64,000 bases of DNA from Sanderia malayensis (taxonomy: Eukaryota > Cnidaria > Scyphozoa > Semaeostomeae > Pelagiidae), in assembly GCA_013076295.1 (NCBI GenBank), contig RQOL01000616.1:310001-374000 (forward strand), read 5' to 3'. A program made the position numbers and the translations under genes. This document shows, one piece after another, positions 35,153 through 47,289 of the stretch. The notes below the pieces were generated by a model that ran no database searches, was not told where the DNA came from, and worked only from the letters and a program-made list of their open reading frames with translations. Position 1 is the stretch's first letter. Every line of letters starts with the position of its first letter.

Positions 35153-36347
35153 CGTCATTACTAAAAGACGGAACAACCCAGAACAAGCCAGAACAACCCA
35201 GAACAAGCCAAGAACAAGCGGAACAACCCAAGAATAAGCCAGGAACAGGCTGAACAACCCGAGAACAAACCAGAACAAGGAGACAGTTTAGATTCATATG
35301 TTATTCAGAGAGATTAACAAAAAGTCCCAACAGTAGGATCATGTCACCAAAATTGGAGCGATGGACGTTTTCCGACACTAATCAAAAAATTGGCATGATC
35401 TGTTCTTTTCGAAATCACTCAGATATGTTCCCAGTAACGTGTATATATTTGCAATTTGTTATTCGAAATACGTTTTCGTTTTCCAGATATTTTCAGTTTT
35501 CTACTTTGAAAATTCTTCCGCCCTTTGTTTTCCTCTCATCTGTGCTTTGTGTGCGGTTTCAGATACTGCAGTGCCAAGGCTTTTGTTTTGCGTGCGAGGG
35601 GGAGATGTCCCGAGCTTCAATGCGTACTAAAGCATTGAGTCGGACAAAACATGTTGTGCCATGCGACCCCCTGACAATTATTGCGTCTGGATGATGTCAT
35701 GCTTCTAGAAATATCCATCGTATGTTCTTACAGTTTTCGAAACAATCAATCCCTGATGCGTTTCACACTAATCCCATTGTGCCTTTTGTTACTGTGGCCT
35801 TTGATTGACGAGGAAGTTGTTTCCTTCCTTCGGATTGCGCTTTGCTTCGCAATTCTGTTATTATGTCAGAACGAACGAGAACGAGTAGAGTAGTGTATTT
35901 TTTATTTCTGTGAACTGACACACGAAATTTGTTACTGCGAGATTCTTTACCTTACTTATTGCTGTTGCTTAGGAGTTTTACTTTGACAATGTAGGTAATG
36001 AGTTCTTTGTGAACAGAAAAATGAAACTCAATTCCTATCTAGAAATTCCCCCCCATAGGTTTATCATAAGGAATTCCTGTCCCAAAGAAATCGCTCTCTT
36101 GGGAGTGGGCATATTCTTTCACCAGAGAGAAAACAAACTTTTTACCAACCGAGAATGGATCAAACTCAGCGATAAAATTAGTTTAATCTCTCTGAATAAC
36201 ATAAGAATCTAAACTGTCTCCTTGTTCTGGTTTGTTCTCGGGTTGTTCAGCCTGTTCCTGGCTTGTTCTTGGGTTGTTCCGCTTGTTCTTGGCTTGTTCT
36301 GGGTTGTTCTGGCTTGTTCTGGGTTGTTCCATCTTTTAGTAACGACG
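35153..36347. mobile_element. Inverted-repeat element with minisatellite arms (perfect 9-bp duplication)
   Basis: Flanked by AATTACAGA at 35144-35152 and 36348-36356; the LINE frame reads straight across the empty site. Ends are CGTCATTACTAAAAGACGG and the near reverse complement. Each arm (about 165 bp) contains tandem units of the GAACAAGCC / GAACAACCC type (35172-35278 and inverted at 36222-36330). The 9-bp duplication suggests a MULE-type element (inference). Central 35320-36180 has no recognisable gene. Confidence 0.92.
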
Positions 36348-36356
36348 AATTACAGA

Positions 36357-36582
36357 CCAATCTCCATTTTGCCCCTTCTGTCAAAAATGTTTGAGAAACT
36401 TGCGAGCAAGCAGGTCTTAAATTACCTCAATACAAACAACATTTTAGACAAATACTATTCTGGTTTCCGAAAACATCATTCAACAGAGACAACTTGTATT
36501 GCTGACCAAATTCTAATCAACATGAGCAAAGGAATGATCACATCAACAATAATGATGATCAACAGTAAAGCTTTTGACACAA
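36357..36582 (+). pseudogene. LINE ORF2: RT N-terminal part
   Basis: Open from the restored junction and reads ISILPLLSKMFEKLASKQ, then DKYYSGFRKHHSTET and MINSKAFDT (usually DFSKAFDT, the first catalytic region). It stops exactly at the A of the Helitron insertion site and resumes at 38930. Confidence 0.85.
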
Positions 36583-37846
36583 TCTAATATATATATTCTG
36601 CGGAGTCATGTGATGACGCACTTTCCTCGCCAAAAACAATAGATTCAACCCGAAACAATAGGTCGAATGCCCAAAAACAATGGGCCGAAACGGCGAACCG
36701 TGTGATCACAAAGGCTTTTTTGTATGTGGGTATATGGCAATGAAATTCACACTGAATGTTTAGTTTCCTAATTTAACCATGGTAATGGATTTTGTTTTTC
36801 GATTTTCTCCCTAATTATTGAATTATTCCATTAATTATTCTGCTAATTGTGCTATCACGAAAAAACTACTGTTTACGCTAAACTTCCAAATTCGCGTCCC
36901 GAACTCCATTTTCGAACAGAGTATTCGCTCTTCACGTGGCCCTTTTTGCCTTTTGCTGTAATTTGATTGGCTCTTTCGCAACTTCACGTGAACTGTCACG
37001 CGTATTTCGTTATCATGTAAATTTGCCCTCGGGTTGAACAGCAGGTACTTTTGGAGAAGACACGTGTTTTTGTTTTGCACACAAAGGATAACTCGGCGCC
37101 TTTCAAAGTGTTTTACGACCTGAATTATCTTTGTAAAGACTTGCTAATTGTTTGAAAGACCTCTGGAAAGTTACAGAAAACAATTGAGAACACAGGTGAT
37201 AGCTTTGTTTTGTTTTTGAGTGAGATAGTTGTAGTTTAGGTAGTAGGCGACCGCCATTGTTACTTCGGCATGCTTGCGACGCATAGGCCTAATGTAAACA
37301 AACCCAAAGTTTTAATAAACAAATTATGATAAGGGGTTATCAGGCGAGCGAAGCGAGCCAAACTGTTGCAAGAGGAGTAGGCAGAGGCATGAGCTTAAGC
37401 GAATGCAGCTAACGTGTCTTCGTAATAGATAGAGAGGCGAGCGCAGCGAGCTAACCCATTGTACGTGGGGTTGAAAGAGACATGAGCGCAAGCGAATGCA
37501 GCGCACGCAGTGCGCCAACCACATGCGAGCGCAGCGAGCTTACCCATTGTACGTGGGGTTAAAAGGGGCATGAGCGTGAGCGAATGCAGCGCACGAAGTG
37601 TGCCAACCACAGGCGAGCGCAGCGAGCTAACCCATTGTACGTGGGGTTGAAAGGGGCACGAACGTTAGCGAATGCAGCGCACACAGTGCCCCAACCACAG
37701 GCGAGCGCAGCGAGCTTACCCATCATACGTGGGGTTGAAAGGGGCATGAGCGGGAGCGATGGCAGCGCACGAAGTGCGCCAACCACATTAATTTTTTTCA
37801 TTTGCCCCCCTCCGGGAAGCGAGCATACGCGAGCGCCCCCGGCTAG
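36583..37846 (+). mobile_element. Non-autonomous Helitron, tandem copy 1
   Basis: Starts TCTAATATATATATTCTGCG and ends CGGCTAG. Inserted between A (36582) and T (38930) of the LINE, with no target duplication. Start TC, end CTAG and A|T insertion are Helitron hallmarks. No Rep/helicase gene. The 3' half carries a minisatellite (five units of about 88 bp, 37343-37792). Directly followed by a second copy with no base between. Confidence 0.85.
37343..37792. repeat. ~88-bp minisatellite in Helitron copy 1
   Basis: Five units beginning GGCGAGCGCAGCGAGC, each containing CCCATTGTACGTGGGGTTG and ending GTGCGCCAACCACA, with point differences. The same unit occurs three times in copy 2 and in the other Helitrons. 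Confidence 0.9.
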
Positions 37847-38929
37847 TCTAATATATATATTCTGCGGAGGTCACGTGATGACGCACTTTCTTGCCCAAAA
37901 CAATAGATTCGACCCGAAACAATAGGTCGAACGCCCAAAAGCAATGGCCTGAAACGGCGAACCGTGTGATCACAAAGGCTTTTTTGTATGTGGGTATATG
38001 GCAATGAAATTCACACTGAATGTTTCGTTTCCTAATTTAACCAGGGTAATGGATTTTGTTTTTCGATTTTCTCGAAATTATTGAATTATTCCACTAATTA
38101 CTGTGCTAATTGTGCTATCACGAAAAAACTACGGTTTAAGCTGGCGAAACTTCCAAATTCGAGTAGCGAACTCCATTTTCGAACAGAGTGTTCGCTCTTC
38201 ATGTGACCCGTTTCGCCTATTCCTGCAATGATTGGCTCTTTCGCAACTTCACACGAACAGTCACGCAATTTTCTTTATCATGCAAATTTGCCCTCGGGTT
38301 GAACAGCAGGTTTTTGTGACGCCTGTTTTTGTTTTGCACACAAAGGATCACTGGGTGCCTTTCAAAGTGTTTTATGACCTGTATTATCTTTGTAAAGACT
38401 TGCTAATTGTTTGAGAGACCTCTGGAAAATTACAGGAGACAATTGAGAACACAGGTGATAGCTTTTTTTTGTTTTTCGAGTGAGATAGTTGTAGTTTGGG
38501 TGGTAGGCGAACGCCATTGTTGCTTTGGCATGCTTGCGACACTTAGGCCTAATGTAAACAAGCCCAAAGTTTTAATCAACAAATTATGATAAGGGGTTAT
38601 CAGGCGAGCGCAGCGAGCCCAACTGTTGTAAGAGGAGTAGGCAGAGGCATGAACGTAAGTGAATGCAGCGCACAAAGTGCGCCAACCACAGAGGCTAGCG
38701 CAGCGAGCTAACCCATTGTATGTGGGATTGAAAGAGGCATGAGCGTAAGCGAAGGCAGCGCATGAAATGCGCCAACAACAGAGGCGAGCATAGCGAGCTA
38801 ACCTATTGTACGTGGGGTTGAAAGAGGCATGAGCGTAAGCGAATGCAGCGCACAAAGTGTGCCAACAACATTAAGTTTTTTCACTTGCCCCCCTCCGGGA
38901 AGCGAGCCAACGCGAGCGGCCTCGGCTAG
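37847..38929 (+). mobile_element. Non-autonomous Helitron, tandem copy 2
   Basis: Same TCTAATATATATATTCTGCG start and CGGCTAG end as copy 1, in the same orientation. The 5' parts are clearly homologous throughout (for example ACGCACTTTC, CAATAGGTCGAA, GGGTATATGG). Three minisatellite units at 38604-38872. The LINE frame resumes at 38930. Confidence 0.87.
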
Positions 38930-40006
38930 TTGATCATACAATGCTACTAGTGAAATTACTAAAGTACGGCTTTGACTGTCATTCAGTGTACTGGTTTCAC
39001 TCCTACCTTCGAAACCGCACTCAATATGTCAAAGTGAACAACATCTTATCAGGCGATGAAAGTTCACAGCGTGGGTTACCCCAGGTCTTTGTACTTGGTC
39101 CCTTGCTATTCATCTTATATATAAATGAAATACCTGCAATTTTAGTCAGAAAATACAAACTCTGGGGCAATGGAGACTAGCATCCACGGATATGTAGACA
39201 ATCTACAACTATTTACCAGGTGCACCGTTAAGACATTGGGCACTGCTGTCTGAGAGCTAAGGACTAAATGTCAAATAATTTTAGACTGGTTCACGAAGAA
39301 TAAACTGAAAGCAAATCCTGATAAATTTCAGTATATCATTTATGGCACCCGACAGCAACTAGGAAAGATTTATCCTGAAAGCAAATCCACACTGATCCAA
39401 GACACTCTGACTAAAGCCAGCCCCACTGTTAAGAACTTAGGAATGAAATTCGATCAAAGTCTTGCATGGAATGAGCATATTACTGACTTGAAGCGATCAA
39501 GTGCTGCCAAACTCATCCAGATATCAAAATTAAGAGGTTCCATGACTAAGGAAGTTCTTGGAAATCTTGTGTCTGCCACAGTAATGTCACGTGTAAGCTA
39601 TGGTGATATTGTATATGACACTGCCAGTAAAAATGTCACCAATAAGGCACCAGCTATCCAAAACCTTGCTGCAAAAGTCATTACTGGTGTTCCCAAGCGT
39701 GAACATGTAACTCCATTAATTCATAATCTTGGGTGGATGAGACTAAACCAATTCAGAATTTATCCTCAAATGTGTCTTGTTTACAAATGCTTACATGGCC
39801 TTGCACCACTGTATCTATCGGAAAATTTTACCCTGAACAGGAATGTACACCAATATCAAACAAGACAATCAAATGATTTACATGTACCAATGACAGCAGC
39901 TTGCAGCAATCAAAGAACTTTCTGCTTTAATGGTGTCAAAGACTTTAATGCATTGCCAAGTCATGTCCAGAAAGCGTCTTCTTATGGACAATTTAAATTA
40001 AATTAA
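38930..40006 (+). pseudogene. LINE ORF2: RT core and C-terminal region
   Basis: Begins HTMLLVKLLKYGFDCHSVYWF and NRTQYVKVNN, with RGLPQVFVLGPLLFILYINEI, then a frame change. The catalytic box is GYVDNLQLF instead of a YADD or FADD form. ANPDKFQYIIYG and KNLGMKFDQSLAWNEHI are typical of the thumb. The last frame (39443-40006) contains RVSYGDIVYDTASK and, near the end, FCFNGVKDFNALPSHV, the usual C-terminal motif. It carries several disruptions upstream of 39440 but none in the last 187 codons. Confidence 0.85.
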
Positions 40007-40625
40007 AGACAGAATTAGGCTATTGATAAATTCTACGAGGAATATTTTAGGTTAGGGTTTTAATTTTAATTTTAATTAATTAGGCTATTTTTAACAGTTC
40101 AATGGAATTTTAATTAATTAGGCTATTTTAACATTTTAATCGAATTGGTAATTATTTCATTTTGATTGATTTTATGCCGCTATGAAAAACCTTTGTACTG
40201 AGGATTAGTGACTTGAACATTATCATTATTAACATTACAATTACTATCATGAATAAGTAGCAATACCGAAGTTCAACTGAACAGAGCCCGGAAAATATAT
40301 CAACTGAATCTGCCCTATCTTTCTATATACTTTTAGACAATTGAATAATATGGTGTCCATAGCAAAAAAATCTGCCACACTCCAATTCAAATTGTTTTGT
40401 CACATGTGTTATTTATAGAGAAGAGTGAATAGGACAATCATCAACATTATGTCGATATTAAGAAATGATACATAACTTGTTTTTTATATTATTACTTCAC
40501 ACAATGTTTTGACCAGGTCATTAAATTAGTTCAATGTCAAATAATTGAGAATTTTACCGCCACTTTGCGATGTTACATCTTACCCTTGTCAACAAAGCTA
40601 GATCCTATTGTCATATCTCCTATTT
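40007..40625. other. LINE 3' region and gene-free sequence
   Basis: TTTTAATTTTAATTAATTAGG-like units (40060-40140) follow the LINE stop and probably belong to its 3' end. The rest shows no gene. Confidence 0.5.
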
Positions 40626-41651
40626 TCTAATATTACTATTCTGCAGAGTCACATGACACCCTTTGAAACTTGCCAAAACAATGGACTCAACCCAAAACAT
40701 ACGGTGATGAAATTCACACTGAAATGTTTAGTTTCTTAAAGTGCTAATGCAACAGATTTTTAAATGGTGTTTTTATTGCACAAATCTATAGATTTCAATG
40801 AACTGATTAACGTGGCGCAAATAAAATTTGCAAACTATTTATACTTTTCCTCTATTAACCTTCAAAATGGGTAATTTAAACTTTTTTCATGCGAAAACAG
40901 AACATCACTGTGATGTCATCAAACATTGTGTCTGCAACGTCAAGCAGGCTTCGACATGGCAAGCTGTGAGCCAGCAAACACATGATGGGTATCTTGGGAG
41001 CAAATAAATCATATAACTATTTACATGTCATAGAGATACATAACGGAAACAATTGTACAATTACTCAGTGTTGCGAAAAGGTATCGTTTCATAATGTTGC
41101 TGATAGTATTTCAAAACCAATCAAACAGAACAAGTTCTTTTTAAAGAGAGCAGACGCCATTGTTGCTTCCGCATACTTGCCACGCTTAGGCTTAATGTAA
41201 ACAAGGCCAAAGTTTTAATAAAAAATTATGATTATCAGGGATTAGAAGGGATTATCAGGCAAGCCGAGCGAGCGAAACTGTTGTAAGATGAGTAGGCAGA
41301 GTAATGAGCGTTAGTGAATGCAGCGCACAAAGTGCCCCTACCTGTCAATGTTTCTTGCTAATAGAGAGAGAGGTGATCGTAGCGAGCCGATCCATTGTAC
41401 CTGGGGTAGAGTGTTTGGCAAGGGTATGAGCGTAGCGAATGCAGCACACGAAGTGCGCCTGTCAGTCAATGCTTCTTGATAATAGATAGACAGGCGAGCA
41501 TGGCTAGCCAACCCATTATACGTGGGGTAGAAAAGCCAATGTATGCGAGCATAAGCACAGCGAATGCAGCATGCGAAGCCCACCTATCAGCTTGGGCTTT
41601 TTTTTACATGACGGGTTCCGTTGTGCGAGTTAAGCGAGCAATGACCCCTAG
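40626..41651 (+). mobile_element. Helitron copy 3 (head of a second tandem pair)
   Basis: Starts TCTAATATTACTATTCTGCA and ends CCCCTAG. Minisatellite-derived units at 41256-41600. A fragment of a TTAA-type element (40740-41147) is embedded. Directly followed by the next copy. Confidence 0.75.
40740..41147 (+). mobile_element. Fragment of TTAA element family 3
   Basis: Starts after TTAA (40736-40739) with AGTGCTAATGCAAC and matches 56975-57395 closely through ACAGAACAAG. The right half and right terminal repeat are missing. Sequence returns to Helitron at about 41148. Confidence 0.8.
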
Positions 41652-43096
41652 TTATTATATTTATTCTGCATAGTCACATGATGCCGCTCAAAACTTGCCA
41701 AACACTATAGACTCGACCCAAAGCAATAGGTCAAACCCCCAAAACAACTGGTTGAAATGGCAAAACGTGTGATCACAATGGCTTTGTTGTATGGGCATAT
41801 ATGGCGATGTATTTCACACAGAAAGGTTTGGTTTCTTGATTAGACCACGGTAATGGTTTTCGTTTTATGAATTTGTTCCGTGTTTCTAATTGTTCCATTA
41901 CTTATTGCCTGAATTGTGTTATCACGAAAAAGCAACCATTTACTGTAGCAAAACTTCAAAATTGGAGTCTCGAAATCCATTATTGAACAAAGTGCAATTT
42001 GTTTACGTGTGACTGGAATAGTTATAGGTTTTGTAGTATTGTTTGGCAAACTTGCGAAGCTCAGGCTTGATGCAAACAAAATTTTGAATTTTTTGGGTTC
42101 TATTTGGGCGATTATCCACTTCTAAAATTCCGATAAGCGATTTCTGATACCAACACTAAATTGGTGTCCTCTTTTTTCCCTTTAATTTTATGTTTCTGAG
42201 TCGTTTTTTGACGATTTCAACTTTGACCTGGGAGGCAAACGTTTTTCACATGACAAGTTTTTGTTTTGGCATCTAGAAGCTTTCAATGTCAGCATGCCAC
42301 AATTTATTATGTTTGACCCAAACATTTTCGATAATTGTTCTCCAAGATATTAATTAAATGTTGCTGTATTTTGGGTTGAACTGGGTGCATGTTTGCCACA
42401 CGGAATACTATTTTAACTAGGTGAAGTGTTTTGAAAGGATTTGATTTTTGCACTGCTCCAAAATGTTTTCAAACCGCTTCACCTAATTGATCTCTAACAA
42501 TTCAACACTACGTACTTAAGAGATGAAACTATTTGCAACATGTTTTGTGTATTCGGAGCTTGGTATTTATAGATTTATTAATGGAGGAGTTGGAATTTTT
42601 TAGGATTGATTGATTTTTCAGTTGCATTTTTTTCAGCAAGCTTCACACTGAAATTATCAGTTTCAGGAAGGGTTTTCACGGGCAGGGTGGGAGTTTCTTT
42701 AAACGGTCTCCTGTGATAACAGACTGTCAGGCGAGCGGAGCGAACCAATCTATTGTATGTATGGCCGGAAGGGCCATGAGCGTTAGCGAGTGCATCACAC
42801 AAACTGTGCCAAACAGTCAACGTATGTTGATAATAGAAACTCAAAGGAGCGGAACAAGCTAATTGGTTGTATGTGGTGTGGGAAGAGGCATGAGCATAAG
42901 GGAATTCAGTGTGCAAAGTCTCCCAACCAGCCAATGTGTCTTGATAATAGATACTGAGGTGAGCGGAGTGAGCCAATCCATCGTACGTAGGGTTGGAAGA
43001 GCATTGGCGGAGTGAATGCAGTGTGCTAAGGACACCGACAAGCTTTTTTTACCTGATGGGCTGGGGCGAACAAGTGAAGCCAGGGATGGACCCTAG
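41652..43096 (+). mobile_element. Helitron copy 4 (tail of the second tandem pair)
   Basis: Begins TTATTATATTTATTCTGCAT right after the CTAG of copy 3 and ends ACCCTAG before T. The 5' third resembles the other copies (GACTCGACCC, AATAGGTCAAA). Degenerate minisatellite units at 42728-43060. Confidence 0.7.
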
Positions 43097-43790
43097 TATG
43101 TAAATGCCCTGTTGTTATCAGGTGAACCAGCGAACCTTGCTGAGAAAGCCCACAGAACTGAGATCCATTGTAATATTTTTACATAAAAATACCTTCAATT
43201 TTTTTTTGAGGAGTGTGTGGCAAGTGGTGTCTCCTCAAGTTAGGATGAAAATCTTGCATCTGAACACAATTCAGTGGGTTACCCCTGTGAGGCAATGTCT
43301 TAAATACTGCTCATAGCATTTATATATGGAACCACCTAACTATGTTTGCAATGCCATTACTATTGTTGGGGATGTGAAAGAGTTGTTTAATATTTCATAT
43401 AATATTCTTGTATTGTTTTTAGTATTCTTGCAATAAATGATATTCATATTGATGTCAGAGTTCATTTGCAGCAATGTTGAGTATCAAAAGAGGGGACAGA
43501 TGGCAGCCAAATTGCGTAATATAAGGAATGTCAAATTGGACTTTGCAAAAATTGTTGGCTCTCCGAAACATTTTTGTTATCAAACAAGGTTATTACATGA
43601 AACAAATCTATTTTTCTCGAAAATAAATAGAAAATGCTTCATGCGAACGTCCAAGGACTAATCCTATACACCCCTGCCATTATTAAGAGCTTCTGGTGAT
43701 GAACAGAGAGTGCAAATTAAATGATGGTGTTGGAGCAATTGTTTTCAACATTGTGACGTCATGGTCTGTTCTTAGTTACAAGGGTAATTT
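43097..43790. other. no gene seen
   Basis: AT-rich sequence with short open frames only. Confidence 0.5.
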
Positions 43791-45867
43791 AATGGATTTA
43801 TTCTGCAGTCACATGGCCGCTCTATACTGGCCAAAAACAATTGATTCGACTTGAAACAATAGGTGCAATGCCCTGAAACAATGGGTTAAAACGTTAAACC
43901 CCCTAAACAATTTTTTTTAGGACAGGCATCTTATGAAAATGGTGTTGCAAACTTCTACCATATATGATATTCAACTGAAAAGATATTTTGTGTAAAAGCG
44001 TTTTGTGTTTATATTTTGTCATTTGTGAGCCATTGTAATTTTACAATTTTTAGTTGTGAGACCTGCTGCTGTGACATTTAATGTTGGACAATTAACCATG
44101 TTGAAAAAGCAATACATACGTATTGCCATTTTGAAATTGGTCAGACGAAAACAATGTGCCCAAAATACCATAAGAAATTTCATCCAGAATTTGCAAATTG
44201 AGAAAGGTTAGAGAAGAAAAAGAAATATTTCTGAATTTTCCAAGTGAAACTTATTTATTTGCCTGAGAATAGCAAACACAATGGTGCGCCATTGGGTTAG
44301 GGTACTGAACCGTGTTGGGTTTGTTGCTAAAAAAAGAAGTTACGAGAATAATTATTACTTGGCTGGAAGGACTGCCAAAATTTATTGAACAGGGAGGAGG
44401 ACACTTTGGACACCTTGTTTATTTATTGTTTTGTTATTGTTTCCATTTTTTCCCTTGTTTGTTAACCTTGTCAATGTTCAGGCACAAAATCTTGTAACAT
44501 TTGAATCCACGACTAGATGTTTGAAAATTACCACTGCTCAAGAATTTTGACACAAGATGTTTTTAGACCTGAATATTGTGGGGTAAAACTTTTCGATTTT
44601 TTTTCTTTAAGATGCATTTTCTCAAAATTTCTATGTTAGGGGGGTTATCTTTTTTTAGCCCACCCTGTATATACTGTGTGACCCCATGTGACCTGGGTGA
44701 AATGGGGCCAAAAACTATATGTTCAACCCAAAACAATAGGTCAAATGCCCAAAAACAATGGGCCGAAATGGTGAACCATGTCATCACAAAAACTTTCTTG
44801 TATGCGGTTTTTTGGCTTTGCGATTTGCATGGAAAACGTTGTTTACTGAGTAGACCAAAGTAATGGATTTTGCTTTTCGATTTTCTCCTGAATTTTTGAA
44901 CTATTCCATGGATTATTCTGCTAATTGTGCTATCACGAAAAAACGACTGTTTATGCTGGCGAAACTTCCAAATTTGCGTCGTGAACTCCATTTTCGAACA
45001 AAGAATTCACTGTTCATGTGACCCGTTTTGCCTTTTGCTGCAATTTGCTTGACTCTTTCGCGACTTCACGTGAACAGTCAAGCATTTTTTGTTATCATGC
45101 AAATTTGCCCTCGGGTTGAACAGCAGGTACTTTTGGAGAAAACGCATGTTTTTGTTTTTCGCACAAAGGATAACTTGGCGCCTTTCAAAAGTTTTACGAG
45201 CTGCATTATCTTTGTAAAGACTTGCTAATTGTTTGAGAGACCTCTGGAAAATTACAGGAGACAATTGAGAACACAGGTAATAGCTTTGCTTTTTGAATGA
45301 AATAGTTGGAGTGTTTGTAGTAGGCGACCGAAATTGTTGCTTCCGCATGCTTGTGAAGCTTAGGCCTAATGTAAACAAGCCCAAAGTTTTAATCAACAAA
45401 TAATGATCAAGGATTATCAGGCGAGCGCAGCGAGCCAACCTTTTTTGTGAGAGGAATAGGCACAGGCATGAGCGCAGGCGAATGTAGCGCAGGAAGTGTG
45501 CCAACCACAGGCGAGGGCAGTGAGCTAACCCATTGTATGTGGGGTTGAGAAAGGAATTAGCGTAAACGAATGCATGAGCGTAAAAGAGGCATGAGCGTTA
45601 GCCAATGCAGCGCACGAAGTGTGCCAACTACCGGCAAGCGTAGCGAACTAACCTATTGCACGTGGGGTTGAAAGAGGCATGAGCGCAAGCGAATGCAGCG
45701 CAAGAAGTATGCCAACCACAGGCGAGCGTAGCGAGCTAACCTATTGTTGGTGGGTTGAAAGGAGCATGAGCGTCAGCGAATGCAGCACACGAAGTGCGCG
45801 AACCACAATAAGTTTTTTTCACTTGCCCCCCTCTGGGAAGGGAGTGAACGTGAGCGCCCCCGGCTAG
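43791..45867 (+). mobile_element. Degenerate Helitron copies (5' fragment plus a fuller copy ending at 45867)
   Basis: A Helitron-like 5' fragment occurs at 43797-43900 (TTATTCTGCAGTCACATGGCC). A second start-like region is at about 44667, and a full 3' half with minisatellite units (45419-45810) ends CGGCTAG at 45867, followed by T. The 43900-44660 segment is a dispersed repeat also seen at about 32.5-33.2 kb. Exact boundaries are uncertain. Confidence 0.55.
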
Positions 45868-47289
45868 TTCTAAGCATGATGTTGTGTTCCTAGCATAAAT
45901 ATCAGACATCAAGAAACGGACTGTCTGGTGAATCTAATATTACTATTCTGCAGAGGCACTTCATTGGAGAAGGAGCTTTGGTTAAAACAATTGATCCAAC
46001 CGATATGTTGAATGCCGCAAAACAATGGGCCTAAACGACAAACCCTGTAATCAATATATGTGATGAATGTGATCTTTGTTTGGCTTTTTTGGATGGCGGT
46101 ATTTTGTTGTGAGACTTGCATGGAAAGGCTCCGCTTCTAGAGTAGACAAAAATTATCTATTTTTGGTAGTCTTTTTGAAAAGTATTTTTGAGTTATTCCG
46201 TTAATTATTCTGTTGATGGTGCTATCACAAAGAAACGAGCATTTACGCTGCCGAAACTTCCAAATTGGAGTAGATAACTCCATTTTCGAACAAAGTACTC
46301 GCTTTTCATGTGTCCAGTTTTGGCCTTTGTTGTGTGGCATGCTGACGGTCCACTTCTTTCACAACTTCATGTGAAAAGTCACGTTTTCATTATCATGCCA
46401 ATTTGCCCTTGGGTTGTAGCAGGTACTTTTGGCGAAGATGCATGTTTTTGTTTTGCACGGAAGGGTGAGCTGGACACATTTCAAACTTGTTTAGGACCTT
46501 AATTATTTTTGTAAAGACCTTCTACTTGTTTGGAAGACCTTTGGAGAATTACAAGAAACACTCGAGAGCACAGGTGATAGCTTTGTTTTTTTTTGACTGA
46601 AATAGTTTTAGGTTTTCTAGTAGTCGACTGCCATTGTTGCCTCTTCATGCTTGCCATGCTAAGGCTCGTTGCAATCAAAGTCAAACTTTTGAATATTTCG
46701 GTCCCTATTTGCACGATTTTCCCAATTGAAACTTTTGACAAGTTTTTTTGGTAACACAACTAAATTAATGATTTTTTCTCCAGTTACTTTTCCTTTTTTG
46801 TGTTATTTTTTGACGATTTCAAACCAAGTTGTTTTTATTTGGGAAGGAGAAATTTTTCATGCAGCACGCCTGGGTTTTGATTTATGAAAGTTCAATTTTA
46901 GCCTGCCATAATTGACCATTTTTCAGCCAAACGCTTTCGATAATTGTTGTCCAACATATTACCTTCATGTTGGTGCATGTTGATTTAAGCTGGGTGAATT
47001 TATGCTGTACTAAATACTATTCTTGCTTTGTAAGGTGTGTTCAAAGGTTTTGCTTTTTGCAAGCCTCCGAAGTTTCATTAAATCCACTTCCACTAAGTTG
47101 TCTCCAACAATTCAGAATTTTCGTATTTCCTTGGTTAAACGTAATAATATGAGTCATCACATACGGCAGCACACATAGTTTTATATAGTAAAATCATTAT
47201 TTTACAGTAATATTTCGACCCGTATTTGTCTAGGTCGTTATCAAACTAATAAAATATTAAAATACATTCGTTATGTTAAGGTTAATTTT

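Larger units (their letters stand above)
33900..40006 (+). mobile_element. CR1/Jockey-like LINE (endonuclease-RT), split by two insertions
   Basis: ORF2-type sequence runs 33900-35143, 36357-36582 and 38930-40006. The AP endonuclease part shows GGIYRPPDSPL, IIGHLNCDLL (catalytic GD.N changed to GHLN) and LSDHSLV. RT begins SNYRPISILPLLSKMFE at the second junction, continues GFRKHHSTET, then after the Helitrons HTMLLVKLLKYGF and RGLPQ..LGPLLFILYINEI. The catalytic FADD box appears as YVDN near 39190. Nonsense codons and frameshifts are frequent. The C-terminal tail (39443-40006) is one open frame. AT-rich TTTTAATTTTAATT sequence follows. Confidence 0.88.

Noticed and set aside
36222..36340. 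Hydrophobic frame rich in Leu-Phe-Val-Cys, looking like a membrane protein
   Set aside because: It is the translation of the GGTTGTTC/GGCTTGTTC arm repeats of the inverted-repeat element.
37343..37792. Regular repeats that could be mistaken for a CRISPR array
   Set aside because: Units are about 88 bp, contiguous and without spacers, inside a eukaryotic Helitron.
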